A DNA stretch of 8,795 bases from Proteobacteria bacterium UBA1847 (lineage in GTDB: Bacteria; Pseudomonadota; Gammaproteobacteria; Steroidobacterales; Woeseiaceae): contig DDIP01000023.1 in the NCBI GenBank assembly GCA_002338605.1, positions 1 to 8,795 of the forward strand, read 5' to 3'. The notes under the pieces were generated by a model, which was given only the letters and a program-made list of their open reading frames with translations, searched no databases and was not told where the DNA came from. Below are positions 1 through 6,449 of the stretch, piece by piece. Each line of letters opens with the position of its first letter. The stretch's first letter is position 1. A program made the position numbers and the translations under genes.

Positions 1-2
1 CC

Positions 3-101
3 TCGGATCAACGCGCGCTTGACAAGGGAGCGCGCGAGACAATTTCTCAAGAGCTGGGCCACTGCCGCGAGCAGATATCCGCGGTGTATCTCGGCCGATG
101 A
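3..101 (+). CDS. C-terminal end of a tyrosine-recombinase-like (integrase-domain) protein, partial
   Basis: Frame 3 is open from the window edge to a TGA at 99-101 and gives 32 residues ending SQELGHCREQISAVYLGR. This has the LGH (box II histidine region) followed by a tyrosine (AVY) as at the C-terminus of phage-type integrases, where the Y would be the nucleophile. The start codon lies outside the window, so length and other catalytic residues cannot be judged. The stop overlaps the ATG of the next gene (ATGA at 98-101), pointing to translational coupling with the AlpA-like gene and, further on, the full integrase. The call rests on a short tail; another recombinase-related family is possible. 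Confidence 0.55.
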   Translation, partial: SDQRALDKGARETISQELGHCREQISAVYLGR

Positions 102-478
102 GCACCAACGCTCAACGTGTATCGATTCTCCCGCGTCTGATCCGACTGCGAGACGTGCCGACCTACCTTGGCATGGACCGCAATCGCTTCAATTCGGATG
201 TCCGGCCCGCTCTCACACGTATCCCTATTGGTCGGCAAGGCATTGCCTTCGATCGGCTTGAACTCGACGCCTGGGTGGAGGACTATATCTCACGCAACGG
301 GCGTCGTCCGAAGGCTCCAACACTGGAGGACGACACATGTCAAAACGTAACCGAATGCCGGGGCTCCGCCAAAAAAGCGGGATCTGGCACATTGAAAAGC
401 GCTGCCGCTATGCACCGGGAGGTTGGCTCCGAGAAAGCACGGGCACACCTTCTCGCACTGAGGCAGAGCAAATCTTAA
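98..478 (+). CDS. AlpA/excisionase-like small DNA-binding protein
   Basis: This 126-residue protein begins with a winged-helix-like segment (about residues 14-65: LIRLRDVPTYLGMDRNRF, then IPIGRQGIAFDRLELDAWVEDY), the arrangement of AlpA/excisionase-type proteins that bend DNA or regulate an adjacent integrase. Similar proteins commonly precede island integrases in proteobacteria. The tail after about residue 70 is rich in Lys, Ala, Ser and Arg and has no recognisable fold. No strong ribosome-binding site precedes the ATG; start and stop of the upstream partial gene overlap as ATGA, so coupling is likely. The last 142 bases overlap the start of the integrase in another frame, as in some phage xis-int pairs. 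An excisionase or integrase-regulator role is inferred from family and position. Confidence 0.7.
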   Translation: MSTNAQRVSILPRLIRLRDVPTYLGMDRNRFNSDVRPALTRIPIGRQGIAFDRLELDAWVEDYISRNGRRPKAPTLEDDTCQNVTECRGSAKKAGSGTLKSAAAMHREVGSEKARAHLLALRQSKS

Positions 479-1506
479 TCCGCCGCCTGGCGGAACTGGA
501 GGAACAGGCACAACGACACGAGGACGTGATCTATACCTTTGAAGAGGCCGCCTTGCGGTATCTGACAGAGGTCGCCCACAAGTCTTGCGCTGACACATAC
601 GCCATGCACCTCGACAAGCTCTTTCCCTTCATCGGCGCCCTGCCGGTGGCGCACGTGCACGATGGAACGGTGCGACCGTTTATCGAGCATGAGCGACAAA
701 GGGGATTGGCACCGAAGTCAATCAACAATGCGCTGGGCATTGTGGCGACGGTTTTGAATCGGGCGGCAAGAGTCTGGCGGGACGAGAACGGACGACCGTG
801 GCTGAGGCAAGCACCGGCGAAGATCAGCCGACTCTCGGTCAAGGGGCAACAGGCTAAACCCTACCCCTTGTCGTGGGCCGAGCAGGATCGACTGTTTCAA
901 CACCTGCCCCGGCACCTGGTGGACGCGGTCTTGTTTGCGGTCAATACCGGTTGTCGGGAGCAGGAAGTCTGCCAGCTGCAGTGGCAATGGGAAGTCGCGA
1001 TACCGGGCATGCAGACCTCGGTCTTTATCCTGCCGGCATCGGTCACCAAGACGAGTACGGAACGGGTCGTGGTGTTGAACACGATCGCGAGTCGGGTGAT
1101 CGACTCACGGCGCGGTACGCACAGGGAACGTGTATTCACCTACCGCGGCAACCCATTGCTCAAGCTACACAGTTCAGCGTGGAAACGGGCGTGGCGAAAG
1201 GCAAGACTTCCGGTTGAGAAAGGTATCTTGAAAGGCGTTCACAACTTGCGACACACCTTTGGCAAACGACTTCGCAGTGTCGGGGTTCCTTTGGAAACCC
1301 GAAAAACACTGCTCGGTCATGCCATTGGCGATATCACGACGCACTACTCCGCGGCTGAACTTTCAGAGCTAATCAGTGCGGCAGAGAAAATTGTGGAGCG
1401 AGGAATGAACGAGACGCCCAATTTGATGTTGGTCAGCCGAAATACGCCAACTAGTGTCGGAAAAGTGTCGGAAATAAAAAAGGCTCAGTCGAGAAATCTC
1501 GGCTAA
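337..1506 (+). CDS. Tyrosine recombinase / island integrase
   Basis: This 389-residue phage-type integrase should cut and join the attachment sites of the island. The catalytic set is visible: R207 (NTGCREQE), probable K238 (SVTKTSTE), H302 and R305 (HNLRHTFG), H328 (LLGHAIGD) and nucleophile Y337 (THYSAAE). An N-terminal arm-binding-like segment (about 1-60) and a core-binding SAM-like domain (about 66-150) precede the catalytic domain. The ATG at 337 has a good Shine-Dalgarno GGAGGA at 325-330, which supports this start despite the overlap with the upstream gene. The stop is 14 bases from a tRNA-Arg 3' fragment on the other strand, the expected int-att arrangement. The C-terminal tail after about residue 355 is encoded by DNA that also holds tandem 11-base repeats and a probable tRNA terminator hairpin. 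Confidence 0.93.
   Translation: MSKRNRMPGLRQKSGIWHIEKRCRYAPGGWLRESTGTPSRTEAEQILIRRLAELEEQAQRHEDVIYTFEEAALRYLTEVAHKSCADTYAMHLDKLFPFIGALPVAHVHDGTVRPFIEHERQRGLAPKSINNALGIVATVLNRAARVWRDENGRPWLRQAPAKISRLSVKGQQAKPYPLSWAEQDRLFQHLPRHLVDAVLFAVNTGCREQEVCQLQWQWEVAIPGMQTSVFILPASVTKTSTERVVVLNTIASRVIDSRRGTHRERVFTYRGNPLLKLHSSAWKRAWRKARLPVEKGILKGVHNLRHTFGKRLRSVGVPLETRKTLLGHAIGDITTHYSAAELSELISAAEKIVERGMNETPNLMLVSRNTPTSVGKVSEIKKAQSRNLG
1453..1474. repeat. Two perfect tandem copies of an 11-base repeat in the integrase 3' end
   Basis: AGTGTCGGAAA occurs at 1453-1463 and again at 1464-1474, head to tail with no spacer. The 11-base period is about one helical turn, so both copies face the same side of the DNA. 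They lie 47 bases from the tRNA-derived attachment core and could be arm-type or excisionase sites. The sequence is also coding (C-terminal VGKVSEIKK region), and the regulatory role is inference. Confidence 0.6.
1476..1504 (-). terminator. Probable intrinsic terminator reading leftward, downstream of the tRNA-Arg fragment
   Basis: AGTCGAG at 1487-1493 pairs with CTCGGCT at 1498-1504 (one G-T pair). On the - strand the hairpin is followed, after GAGCC, by a run of six T (complement of 1476-1481). It sits just 3' of the tRNA fragment, so it is probably the ancestral terminator of that tRNA gene, now overlapping the last codons of the integrase. It could also act on the + strand for the integrase, but the T tract there is interrupted. 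Confidence 0.45.
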
Positions 1507-1520
1507 ACCTTTGATTTTAT

Positions 1521-1565
1521 TGGCGCGCCCGGAAGGATTCGAACCTCCGACCACCTGGTTCGAAG
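1521..1565 (-). tRNA. 3' fragment of a tRNA-Arg(UCG) gene; probable attachment-site core
   Basis: Read on the - strand, these 45 bases match tRNA positions 32-76: anticodon loop CTTCGAA with anticodon TCG, stem half CCAGG, variable loop TGGTC, T-arm GGAGG-TTCGAAT-CCTTC, acceptor half CGGGCGC, discriminator G and an encoded CCA. The 5' half is missing: the bases beyond 1565 neither form the anticodon stem nor contain a D-arm. This is a gene fragment left by site-specific integration at the anticodon loop, not a functional tRNA. The CCA end faces the integrase gene. Amino-acid identity is inferred from the anticodon and from the acceptor, which resembles gammaproteobacterial tRNA-Arg. Confidence 0.85.
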
Positions 1566-1763
1566 TTAGCTCAGTTACATTTAACTTGTTGTTTTAAAAA
1601 ACATTCCGCAGGGCGTCCGTTGCTTTCATCGCCTTACTTTGCACAACAATGCACGACTGAATCACGCAAAACTCCCGCACACAAATCGCTACCTAGTCAT
1701 CGTCATTTCAAATGCTTCGATGAGTATGATGCTAGTCGCACACACGGGATACATAAGAATGAT
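1566..1763. other. Gene-poor, AT-richer spacer
   Basis: I see no convincing gene, RNA or repeat in this stretch. It is more AT-rich than its flanks (for example TTTAACTTGTTGTTTTAAAA near 1580-1599). Open frames here lack plausible ribosome-binding sites and protein-like composition. It begins at the broken tRNA edge, so it is probably the terminal DNA of an element lying to the right. Confidence 0.5.
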
Positions 1764-1976
1764 TTATGCGCATATATCATCCAAGTATCTACCGGTGGAT
1801 GGATCGTAAGTGCGGTAGTAGTTGTAAAGAACTCGGCCGTACGACGATCGGCGACTACGTTTTCGATTTTCCCAACGCAGTCCGCGGCTTAGGTTATTTC
1901 TGCGCCGACGCGTGCGCCGCACAACGACTTTTTGACCCAGACGCGACTTTTCGCTTAACGACAGCATGCGGTGCAT
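1764..1976 (-). pseudogene. Decayed Rhs core C-terminal remnant
   Basis: A 70-codon - strand frame contains [15 protein letters not shown] (1782-1826), the strongly conserved end of the Rhs/YD-repeat core. The usual continuation ESDPIGL is replaced by DDICA and a stop, so the reading breaks just where an Rhs tail would start. Residues upstream of the motif are very basic and do not look like Rhs core. The same 15 residues occur at 8751-8795 in the intact Rhs tail; the two copies differ at nucleotide level almost only at synonymous positions. This is probably an orphan fragment of an Rhs gene, not a functional gene. Confidence 0.65.
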
Positions 1977-2030
1977 TGTAATCGGCTGACACGATGCACG
2001 CAGGCTTTCTTTAGCTGCCGATCAACAGAC

Positions 2031-2105
2031 GGGCCAGGGACGACTGGCCCCACGTGGCGCAGCCACTCCTTGACCACGAGCCGCAAGGCGCGTGGCAGCG
2101 GCCAC
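2031..2105. repeat. Three consecutive short stem-loops
   Basis: GGGCCAG (2031-2037) pairs perfectly with CTGGCCC (2044-2050). GTGGC (2054-2058) pairs with GCCAC (2062-2066). GTGGC (2092-2096) pairs with GCCAC (2101-2105). The last two have identical stems. No T tract follows, so they are not typical terminators. With the hairpin at 2110-2200 they form a structured 170-base block beyond the end of the recombinase operon. A 65-codon - strand frame crosses it but matches nothing I recognise. Confidence 0.5.
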
Positions 2106-2109
2106 TGAC

Positions 2110-2200
2110 ACATAATGTGGGATGTACGCAGTTGCCGGTTACCGACGTGCACAGCACGACGGTGTTCAACCGTCTATTGCGTATATCGTGCGCATTATGT
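2110..2200. repeat. Long imperfect inverted repeat (about 91-base hairpin)
   Basis: The two halves pair over roughly 33 positions. ACATAATGTG (2110-2119) pairs with CGCATTATGT (2191-2200). GATGTACGCA (2121-2130) pairs with TGCGTATATC (2178-2187). GGTT (2137-2140) pairs with AACC (2168-2171), ACCG (2141-2144) with CGGT (2160-2163) and CGTGC (2146-2150) with GCACG (2154-2158), with loop ACA. Small internal loops and a 4-base bulge break the stem. Possible roles are a folded recombination site, a replication start for the primase-bearing element, or a small RNA. The outer ends resemble Xer-arm words (TGCG, TTATGTT) but do not form a standard dif. Confidence 0.55.
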
Positions 2201-2213
2201 TCGGTGGGTGCTT

Positions 2214-2237
2214 AAAAGCCCCTCGGGGTTGGGGGCT
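2214..2237 (-). terminator. Intrinsic terminator of the primase-recombinase operon
   Basis: On the - strand AGCCCC (complement of 2232-2237) pairs with GGGGCT (complement of 2217-2222) and is followed by TTTT (complement of 2214-2217, sharing one base with the stem). It starts six bases after the recombinase stop codon, the right place and orientation to end the operon. Confidence 0.75.
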
Positions 2238-2242
2238 CGTTA

Positions 2243-3220
2243 TCAATCGCGATCCGCAGGATGCGTCAGTGCGTGGATTTCCTTGAGCTTGGCGATCGAC
2301 ACTTGCGTGTAGATTTGCGTCGTTGATAAGTCGCTGTGACCGAGCATCGCCTGGATGAAGCGGATGTCGGCGCCGTTGTCGAGCATCAGAGTGGCCATGG
2401 TGTGACGGAAGATGTGACAGGCACCGGGTTTGTTCACACCGGCGGCCTGGATGTACTTCTTGACCAAGTCCGTCAATCGATTGCCCCGGAACGGCTCACC
2501 GTATTCGTGCAGGAACAGGAAACCGGCATCCGGTTCCACGACCAGTGACGGTCGCACTTCGTCGCGATAGCGATCGATCCACTCTCCAGCACGCTGGCCA
2601 ATAGGCACCATGCGATCCTTCTTGCCTTTGCCCTCGCGGATCATCAACGTGCCGTTGCGCGTGTCGATGTCGTAGAGCTTCAGGTTCGCAAGCTCGGCAC
2701 GACGGATGCCGGTCGAGTACAGCGTCTCGATGATCGCGCGATCGCGGATGCCGAGCTCGCCGTGCAGCAAGGTTTGATTGAGGATGCGCTCGACCTCATC
2801 CGCTGACAGCAGTTGCTTCGGCAGTCGTCGATGCACGCGTGGCAGCTCCAGTTCCGAGGCCGGGTTGTAAAGCAAGTAGTTCTCTTTGGTCAACCACTTA
2901 AAGAACATCTTGATCGGCACCAGGCGTTGCTGCTGTGTGGCGAACGACAACGGTTGCCCATCGACTTTGCGGTAGTGATACAGATAGCGACGATAGCGCT
3001 CCAGGATCGGCCGCGTGATGTCCTGCGGTCGATCGAGATCCCGTTCGTCGCACCACAAGATGAAGCGAGACAGCATGCGCCGGCGGATCTCCACCGTGGT
3101 CTCGCTCAGGCCGCTCACGGCTGAGGATTCGATAAAGCGATTCAGGTACGGCGTGATGCCGTTACCCGCGATCGGGTACGCCTCCGGCGTCGGTTTTAGT
3201 TTGCGGCGCTTTTGCTTCAT
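2243..3220 (-). CDS. XerC/XerD-like tyrosine recombinase
   Basis: This 325-residue protein has the size and layout of Xer-type recombinases. An N-terminal SAM-like core-binding domain spans about residues 24-115 and a catalytic domain about 135-315. Catalytic residues are R173 (STGIRRAEL), K198 (EGKGKKDR), H269 and R272 (HIFRHTMAT), H295 (MLGHSDLSTTQ) and nucleophile Y304 (IYTQVS). The set is complete, so it should be active. Its ATG overlaps the primase stop (ATGA at 3217-3220), so the two are translationally coupled. Coupling to a primase-ATPase suggests it moves or resolves a mobile element, and does not act as the chromosomal dimer resolvase. Its recombination site is not identified; the structured block at 2031-2200 is a candidate. 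It is unlike the left-hand integrase in length and motif context, so the two probably belong to different elements. Confidence 0.92.
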   Translation of the reverse strand: MKQKRRKLKPTPEAYPIAGNGITPYLNRFIESSAVSGLSETTVEIRRRMLSRFILWCDERDLDRPQDITRPILERYRRYLYHYRKVDGQPLSFATQQQRLVPIKMFFKWLTKENYLLYNPASELELPRVHRRLPKQLLSADEVERILNQTLLHGELGIRDRAIIETLYSTGIRRAELANLKLYDIDTRNGTLMIREGKGKKDRMVPIGQRAGEWIDRYRDEVRPSLVVEPDAGFLFLHEYGEPFRGNRLTDLVKKYIQAAGVNKPGACHIFRHTMATLMLDNGADIRFIQAMLGHSDLSTTQIYTQVSIAKLKEIHALTHPADRD

Positions 3221-6200
3221 CCGTCAGCGGACTTGGCGACAAGCACCGGTCCATCGCTACGATACGACGATTCCGACTTATTCGCCGGAACAGTGCGTTC
3301 CGGCACATCTTCCGGGTCGATCACGTCGTGACCCTTATGGCCATTGGCTTTTCTGCCGTGCTGCAAGCACCGACTGTCACCCGACACCGCCCCGACCTGG
3401 GGCCGACCGGACCCCGACCGGCGAGCCGTCGGCCCCGACTTGTTGTCGTCATAGCTGCGTTTCAGTTCGACCACATCGATCAAGCCACTCAAGTGCGGTG
3501 CCGGCTGCTCGGCATCGCCGTCGTATAACAGCTCGTAGACGAACGACTGGCCACGACCACCGCGATGGACCAGCAGGTACTCCAGTTCCTCTAAGCGATG
3601 CAGATGTACCTTGAGTTGCGTGTTGCCCCAACCGGTTGCCTCGCGCACGTCGCGGCGGCTAAAGCGGAAGTCACTGCGGTTCATTGCCAGTGCCGTACAA
3701 CGCGTCGCCACCCAGGTGACGACGAGCTGCAACAGCTTCCTCGTCTGCGGTGGCAGTTCATCGAGCGTGCGACCGAGCACTTCGTGTGCCAGGCGATTCG
3801 CAGTCATGATATCATCGAGCGTAACTTCAACGTATCGGATCAGCCGTTCGCCGTGCTCGACGCTCTTGATCGGTCGTTGATGTTGATGCAGCAACGCGAT
3901 CGCATCGATCAGCGTTAAGTACTTGTCGTGATCGCGCCGCGTGCGCGTGCGATCTGCAACGAACGTTAAGTGCTTCGCGTACGGATTCACAACGGCAAGC
4001 GGTTGGATCAACCGCTCGGCATTCTGATGCAGCGTGCGGATCGCATCGCGATCGGCACGCGCCATAAGACCGGCCAGGGTGCGGCGTTGCCGCTGACTCT
4101 CGTGGATCGCCTCCGTCTGTTGCCGGCCTTCATCGACGCTCAACACGATGCAGCGATTCAGGAGTTCTTCATCCAGGTCGATCGCCGTGGTGGTCAGCAT
4201 CAGCATCACCGGCCCTTCGACGTGATACTGCTGCGTTTCCAGCTTTCCCGTCACCGCGTCCTTGCCGGTCGAAGCGATCGTCAGTTCGCCTTCGGACTGC
4301 AACAGCTTCAACGCATACGACGCACTGCTCGCACCTTCTTCCTCGGCCAGCGCGAGCACTTTGTGCTTAAGATCGGTCTCACCCATGTAGTACAGCGATT
4401 GACCGGTCATCGCCGAGTACTGCACGCGATCCTCGGTCGGCACGAACGCAAGCACCGCATCCATCAACGCCGACTTGCCGGCCGCTGACGTGGACTGGAT
4501 CGTCACCGCGAGCGGCGCATCGAGCTTGCGCGACAGCGCGGCCAGGTAGGCGATCTGTTTATTCGCATCCTCACCGACCAGGCCGCAGCGCGTCAGGTTA
4601 CTTGCGATGCGATCCAGCAGCTCAGGCGATTGCAGCAGGTCCAGTGCGGCCGCCGTCTCCGGTTCGGATAACGTCACCGCTTTGGTTTCCGGCGATTGCA
4701 GTGCGCGGATGCGTTCTTCCTGCAGCGCCTCACATTTCAGCAACAGCTTACCGAGGTCCGCCTTGATGACCGTCTCAGTCACACCGAGTTCGACAGCCGC
4801 TTGTTTTATAAACGCAGCCCTCGGTCGTGACTGATACAGGTCCAGTGTATCGACGTGCACGGCAACGCCGTGCGCGGCAGCGCCGCACACGGCATCGCCG
4901 ACGAACGACGGGCCAGAGACCAGCAGATTGATCTTCATCACATCGAAGCTCAGATTCTTCTCAAGCCCCCGGATGCGGTAGCGGCGATCGCCCAGGGTGA
5001 TGACGATATCGGTATCTGTCACCTCTGCTTCCACAGACGGTTGCGGTGCCGTTGGCACAACAGCGGCAGGCAGTTCAGGTTCGTCACTTGGCGATTCGGG
5101 CTCCGGTTCCTCCATCGCCGTTGATACATCGTCGGCCTCATCAAGCACCGACTCCAGTTCGGCGACTAAAGGAGTGATGGCATTGTCGCTCGTGAGCGCT
5201 TCGGTCGTGATCGGTTTCGCTTTGCCTTTGCCAAGCCAGAGCGCGGAACGGATGACGATGCTTAAGGATTTCGTCGCCGGCTGCACCTGGCAAGCGTAAT
5301 CGTTCGCGTCCATGCCCTTGGGGAAGTGGATGCGATAACCGTCGATGCCCTCGGCGATCAGCTTCTTCGCCAGTTTCTCGGCCGCCTTCTCGCCGGCGTC
5401 ATCGCGGTCGTACGCGATCAACACCCTTTGGGTGTTGTTCACACGGAAGGCCTCCAAGTGGTCGGCGGTAAAGCCCTCGACGCCATAACTTGCCGTCACA
5501 TTCCTAAAGCCCGCGCACCAGAACGTCAGTGCATCGATCAGGGATTCGCACACGATGATTTCGGGGCTGGCTTGCAACGCGGCCGCATTCCACACGCCGG
5601 CATGCGCACCCGGCAGATACAGATGCATCGGCGTGCCCTTGCGTAAGTTGTCGTTGATCTTGCGGCCATAGACTTCGGTGACGCTGCCGGCGTCATCGAT
5701 CACCGGGATAACCAGAGAGCCATTGAAGTGCTCGTGCCCCGACGTGCGCAGGATGCCGATGCGTTGTAACTGGCCACGCAGTGCTGCACCTTCCTTGCGA
5801 TTCTTCATCGGCAAGCGATAACCGAGCGTGCGATTGGCAAAGCCGAGCTTGAAGCGATCGATCGTATCGCTATTTGCGATGCCACGCTTCTCCAGATAGC
5901 TAAGCGCCTCCGGCGACTGCTTCAAGGTGTCGTGGTAATAGTCGATCACCTGGGCGAGCAGATTCGCATCGCCGGCATCCGCATCCAGCGCCGTGGGCAG
6001 TTTCTTCACCGTCGAGTGTGCGGCGCGTTTGCTCGCAGCAGCGGCTAAAGGTTGATAGTCGGCCAGCAACAGCTCGGCCGCGTGCCGGAACGACACTCCC
6101 TCGACCTGCATCACCCAGTCGATCACCGAACCGCCCATTTGGCACGCGCCCAGGCAGTGCCACAGATTCGTCGCCGGACTGATGACCAGGGACGGCTCGC

Positions 6201-6336
6201 GATCATCGTGGAACGGACACAGACCCAGAAGATCGGCGCCGTGACGTTTCAGCACCACCCCCATACTCTCGGCCAGACGCTCCACCGCGATCTCGGCCTT
6301 CAGACGATCCAGTTGATCATCGGGGATACGGGCCAT
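3217..6336 (-). CDS. CHC2 zinc-finger/Toprim DNA primase fused to a P-loop ATPase (putative primase-helicase)
   Basis: This 1039-residue protein begins with a DnaG-type CHC2 zinc ribbon (C40, H43, C61, C65; the second pair is spaced C-x3-C, not C-x2-C). A linker and Toprim catalytic domain follow (about 140-350: E264 in VCESLIDAL and D310/D312 in AYDRDDAGE), the metal-binding site for RNA primer synthesis. An acidic, Pro-rich linker spans about 385-440. A P-loop ATPase region spans about 600-740, with Walker A-like STSAAGKS (615-622, Ser where Gly is usual), an acidic ALAEEEG (662-668) as probable Walker B, and an MLTTTAIDLDEELLNR sensor/arginine-finger-like stretch. A winged-helix-like segment lies at about 865-935, then a low-complexity hydrophilic tail. 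The ATG has Shine-Dalgarno AAGGAG six bases upstream. Two-in-one primase-helicases typically serve phages, plasmids and islands; that role is inferred here. Confidence 0.85.
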   Translation of the reverse strand: MARIPDDQLDRLKAEIAVERLAESMGVVLKRHGADLLGLCPFHDDREPSLVISPATNLWHCLGACQMGGSVIDWVMQVEGVSFRHAAELLLADYQPLAAAASKRAAHSTVKKLPTALDADAGDANLLAQVIDYYHDTLKQSPEALSYLEKRGIANSDTIDRFKLGFANRTLGYRLPMKNRKEGAALRGQLQRIGILRTSGHEHFNGSLVIPVIDDAGSVTEVYGRKINDNLRKGTPMHLYLPGAHAGVWNAAALQASPEIIVCESLIDALTFWCAGFRNVTASYGVEGFTADHLEAFRVNNTQRVLIAYDRDDAGEKAAEKLAKKLIAEGIDGYRIHFPKGMDANDYACQVQPATKSLSIVIRSALWLGKGKAKPITTEALTSDNAITPLVAELESVLDEADDVSTAMEEPEPESPSDEPELPAAVVPTAPQPSVEAEVTDTDIVITLGDRRYRIRGLEKNLSFDVMKINLLVSGPSFVGDAVCGAAAHGVAVHVDTLDLYQSRPRAAFIKQAAVELGVTETVIKADLGKLLLKCEALQEERIRALQSPETKAVTLSEPETAAALDLLQSPELLDRIASNLTRCGLVGEDANKQIAYLAALSRKLDAPLAVTIQSTSAAGKSALMDAVLAFVPTEDRVQYSAMTGQSLYYMGETDLKHKVLALAEEEGASSASYALKLLQSEGELTIASTGKDAVTGKLETQQYHVEGPVMLMLTTTAIDLDEELLNRCIVLSVDEGRQQTEAIHESQRQRRTLAGLMARADRDAIRTLHQNAERLIQPLAVVNPYAKHLTFVADRTRTRRDHDKYLTLIDAIALLHQHQRPIKSVEHGERLIRYVEVTLDDIMTANRLAHEVLGRTLDELPPQTRKLLQLVVTWVATRCTALAMNRSDFRFSRRDVREATGWGNTQLKVHLHRLEELEYLLVHRGGRGQSFVYELLYDGDAEQPAPHLSGLIDVVELKRSYDDNKSGPTARRSGSGRPQVGAVSGDSRCLQHGRKANGHKGHDVIDPEDVPERTVPANKSESSYRSDGPVLVAKSADG

Positions 6337-6393
6337 AAACGCTCCTTTTGCAGAACCGTGTCAAGGGGTTTCGAGTAAAAATAACTGAGTGGC

Positions 6394-6418
6394 ACAGTAC
6401 CACGTATCGTGGTACTGT
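6394..6418. promoter_or_regulatory. Perfect palindromic operator (11-3-11)
   Basis: ACAGTACCACG (6394-6404), spacer TAT, CGTGGTACTGT (6408-6418) is a perfect inverted repeat in the 113-base gap between the divergent primase and XRE genes. Its size and symmetry suit a dimeric HTH regulator, and the XRE gene begins 31 bases away. It is the probable binding site of that regulator and overlaps the putative primase promoter. Confidence 0.8.
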
Positions 6419-6421
6419 CAA
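6394..6421 (-). promoter_or_regulatory. Putative promoter of the primase-recombinase operon
   Basis: On the - strand there is a consensus -35 TTGACA (complement of 6416-6421), then 16 bases, then TACTGT (complement of 6394-6399) as a weak -10. The start point would be near 6387, about 50 bases before the primase ATG at 6336. The palindromic operator covers both elements, so regulator binding should block RNA polymerase. A weaker + strand promoter for the XRE gene (GTGGCA at 6389-6394, TACTGT at 6413-6418) is possible and would be autorepressed. Confidence 0.5.
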
Positions 6422-6449
6422 CCGCGTTACGCAAAAGGGAGGTTATCGT

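Noticed and set aside
1521..1565. Functional tRNA-Arg gene
   Set aside because: Only positions 32-76 are present; the 5' acceptor strand, D-arm and 5' anticodon stem are missing.
1620..1892. 90-codon + strand frame in the spacer
   Set aside because: No ribosome-binding site, no protein-like motif, and it runs antisense through the Rhs remnant.
1955..2152. 65-codon - strand frame as a real gene
   Set aside because: It crosses the hairpin array, has no recognisable family and no clear ribosome-binding site.
2110..2200. Integron attC site or standard dif site
   Set aside because: The outer ends lack RYYYAAC/GTTRRRY integron cores, and the Xer-like arms have the wrong spacing (about 8 or more bases instead of 6) and several mismatches.
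3970..5646. Several + strand open frames (for example 3970-4488, 4997-5299, 5326-5646)
   Set aside because: All are antisense to the primase-ATPase gene, with residue composition typical of shadows of a GC-rich gene.
6348..6449. Upstream ATG extending the XRE protein by 34 residues
   Set aside because: The extension would be encoded by the palindromic operator and promoter, and a strong Shine-Dalgarno precedes the ATG at 6450.
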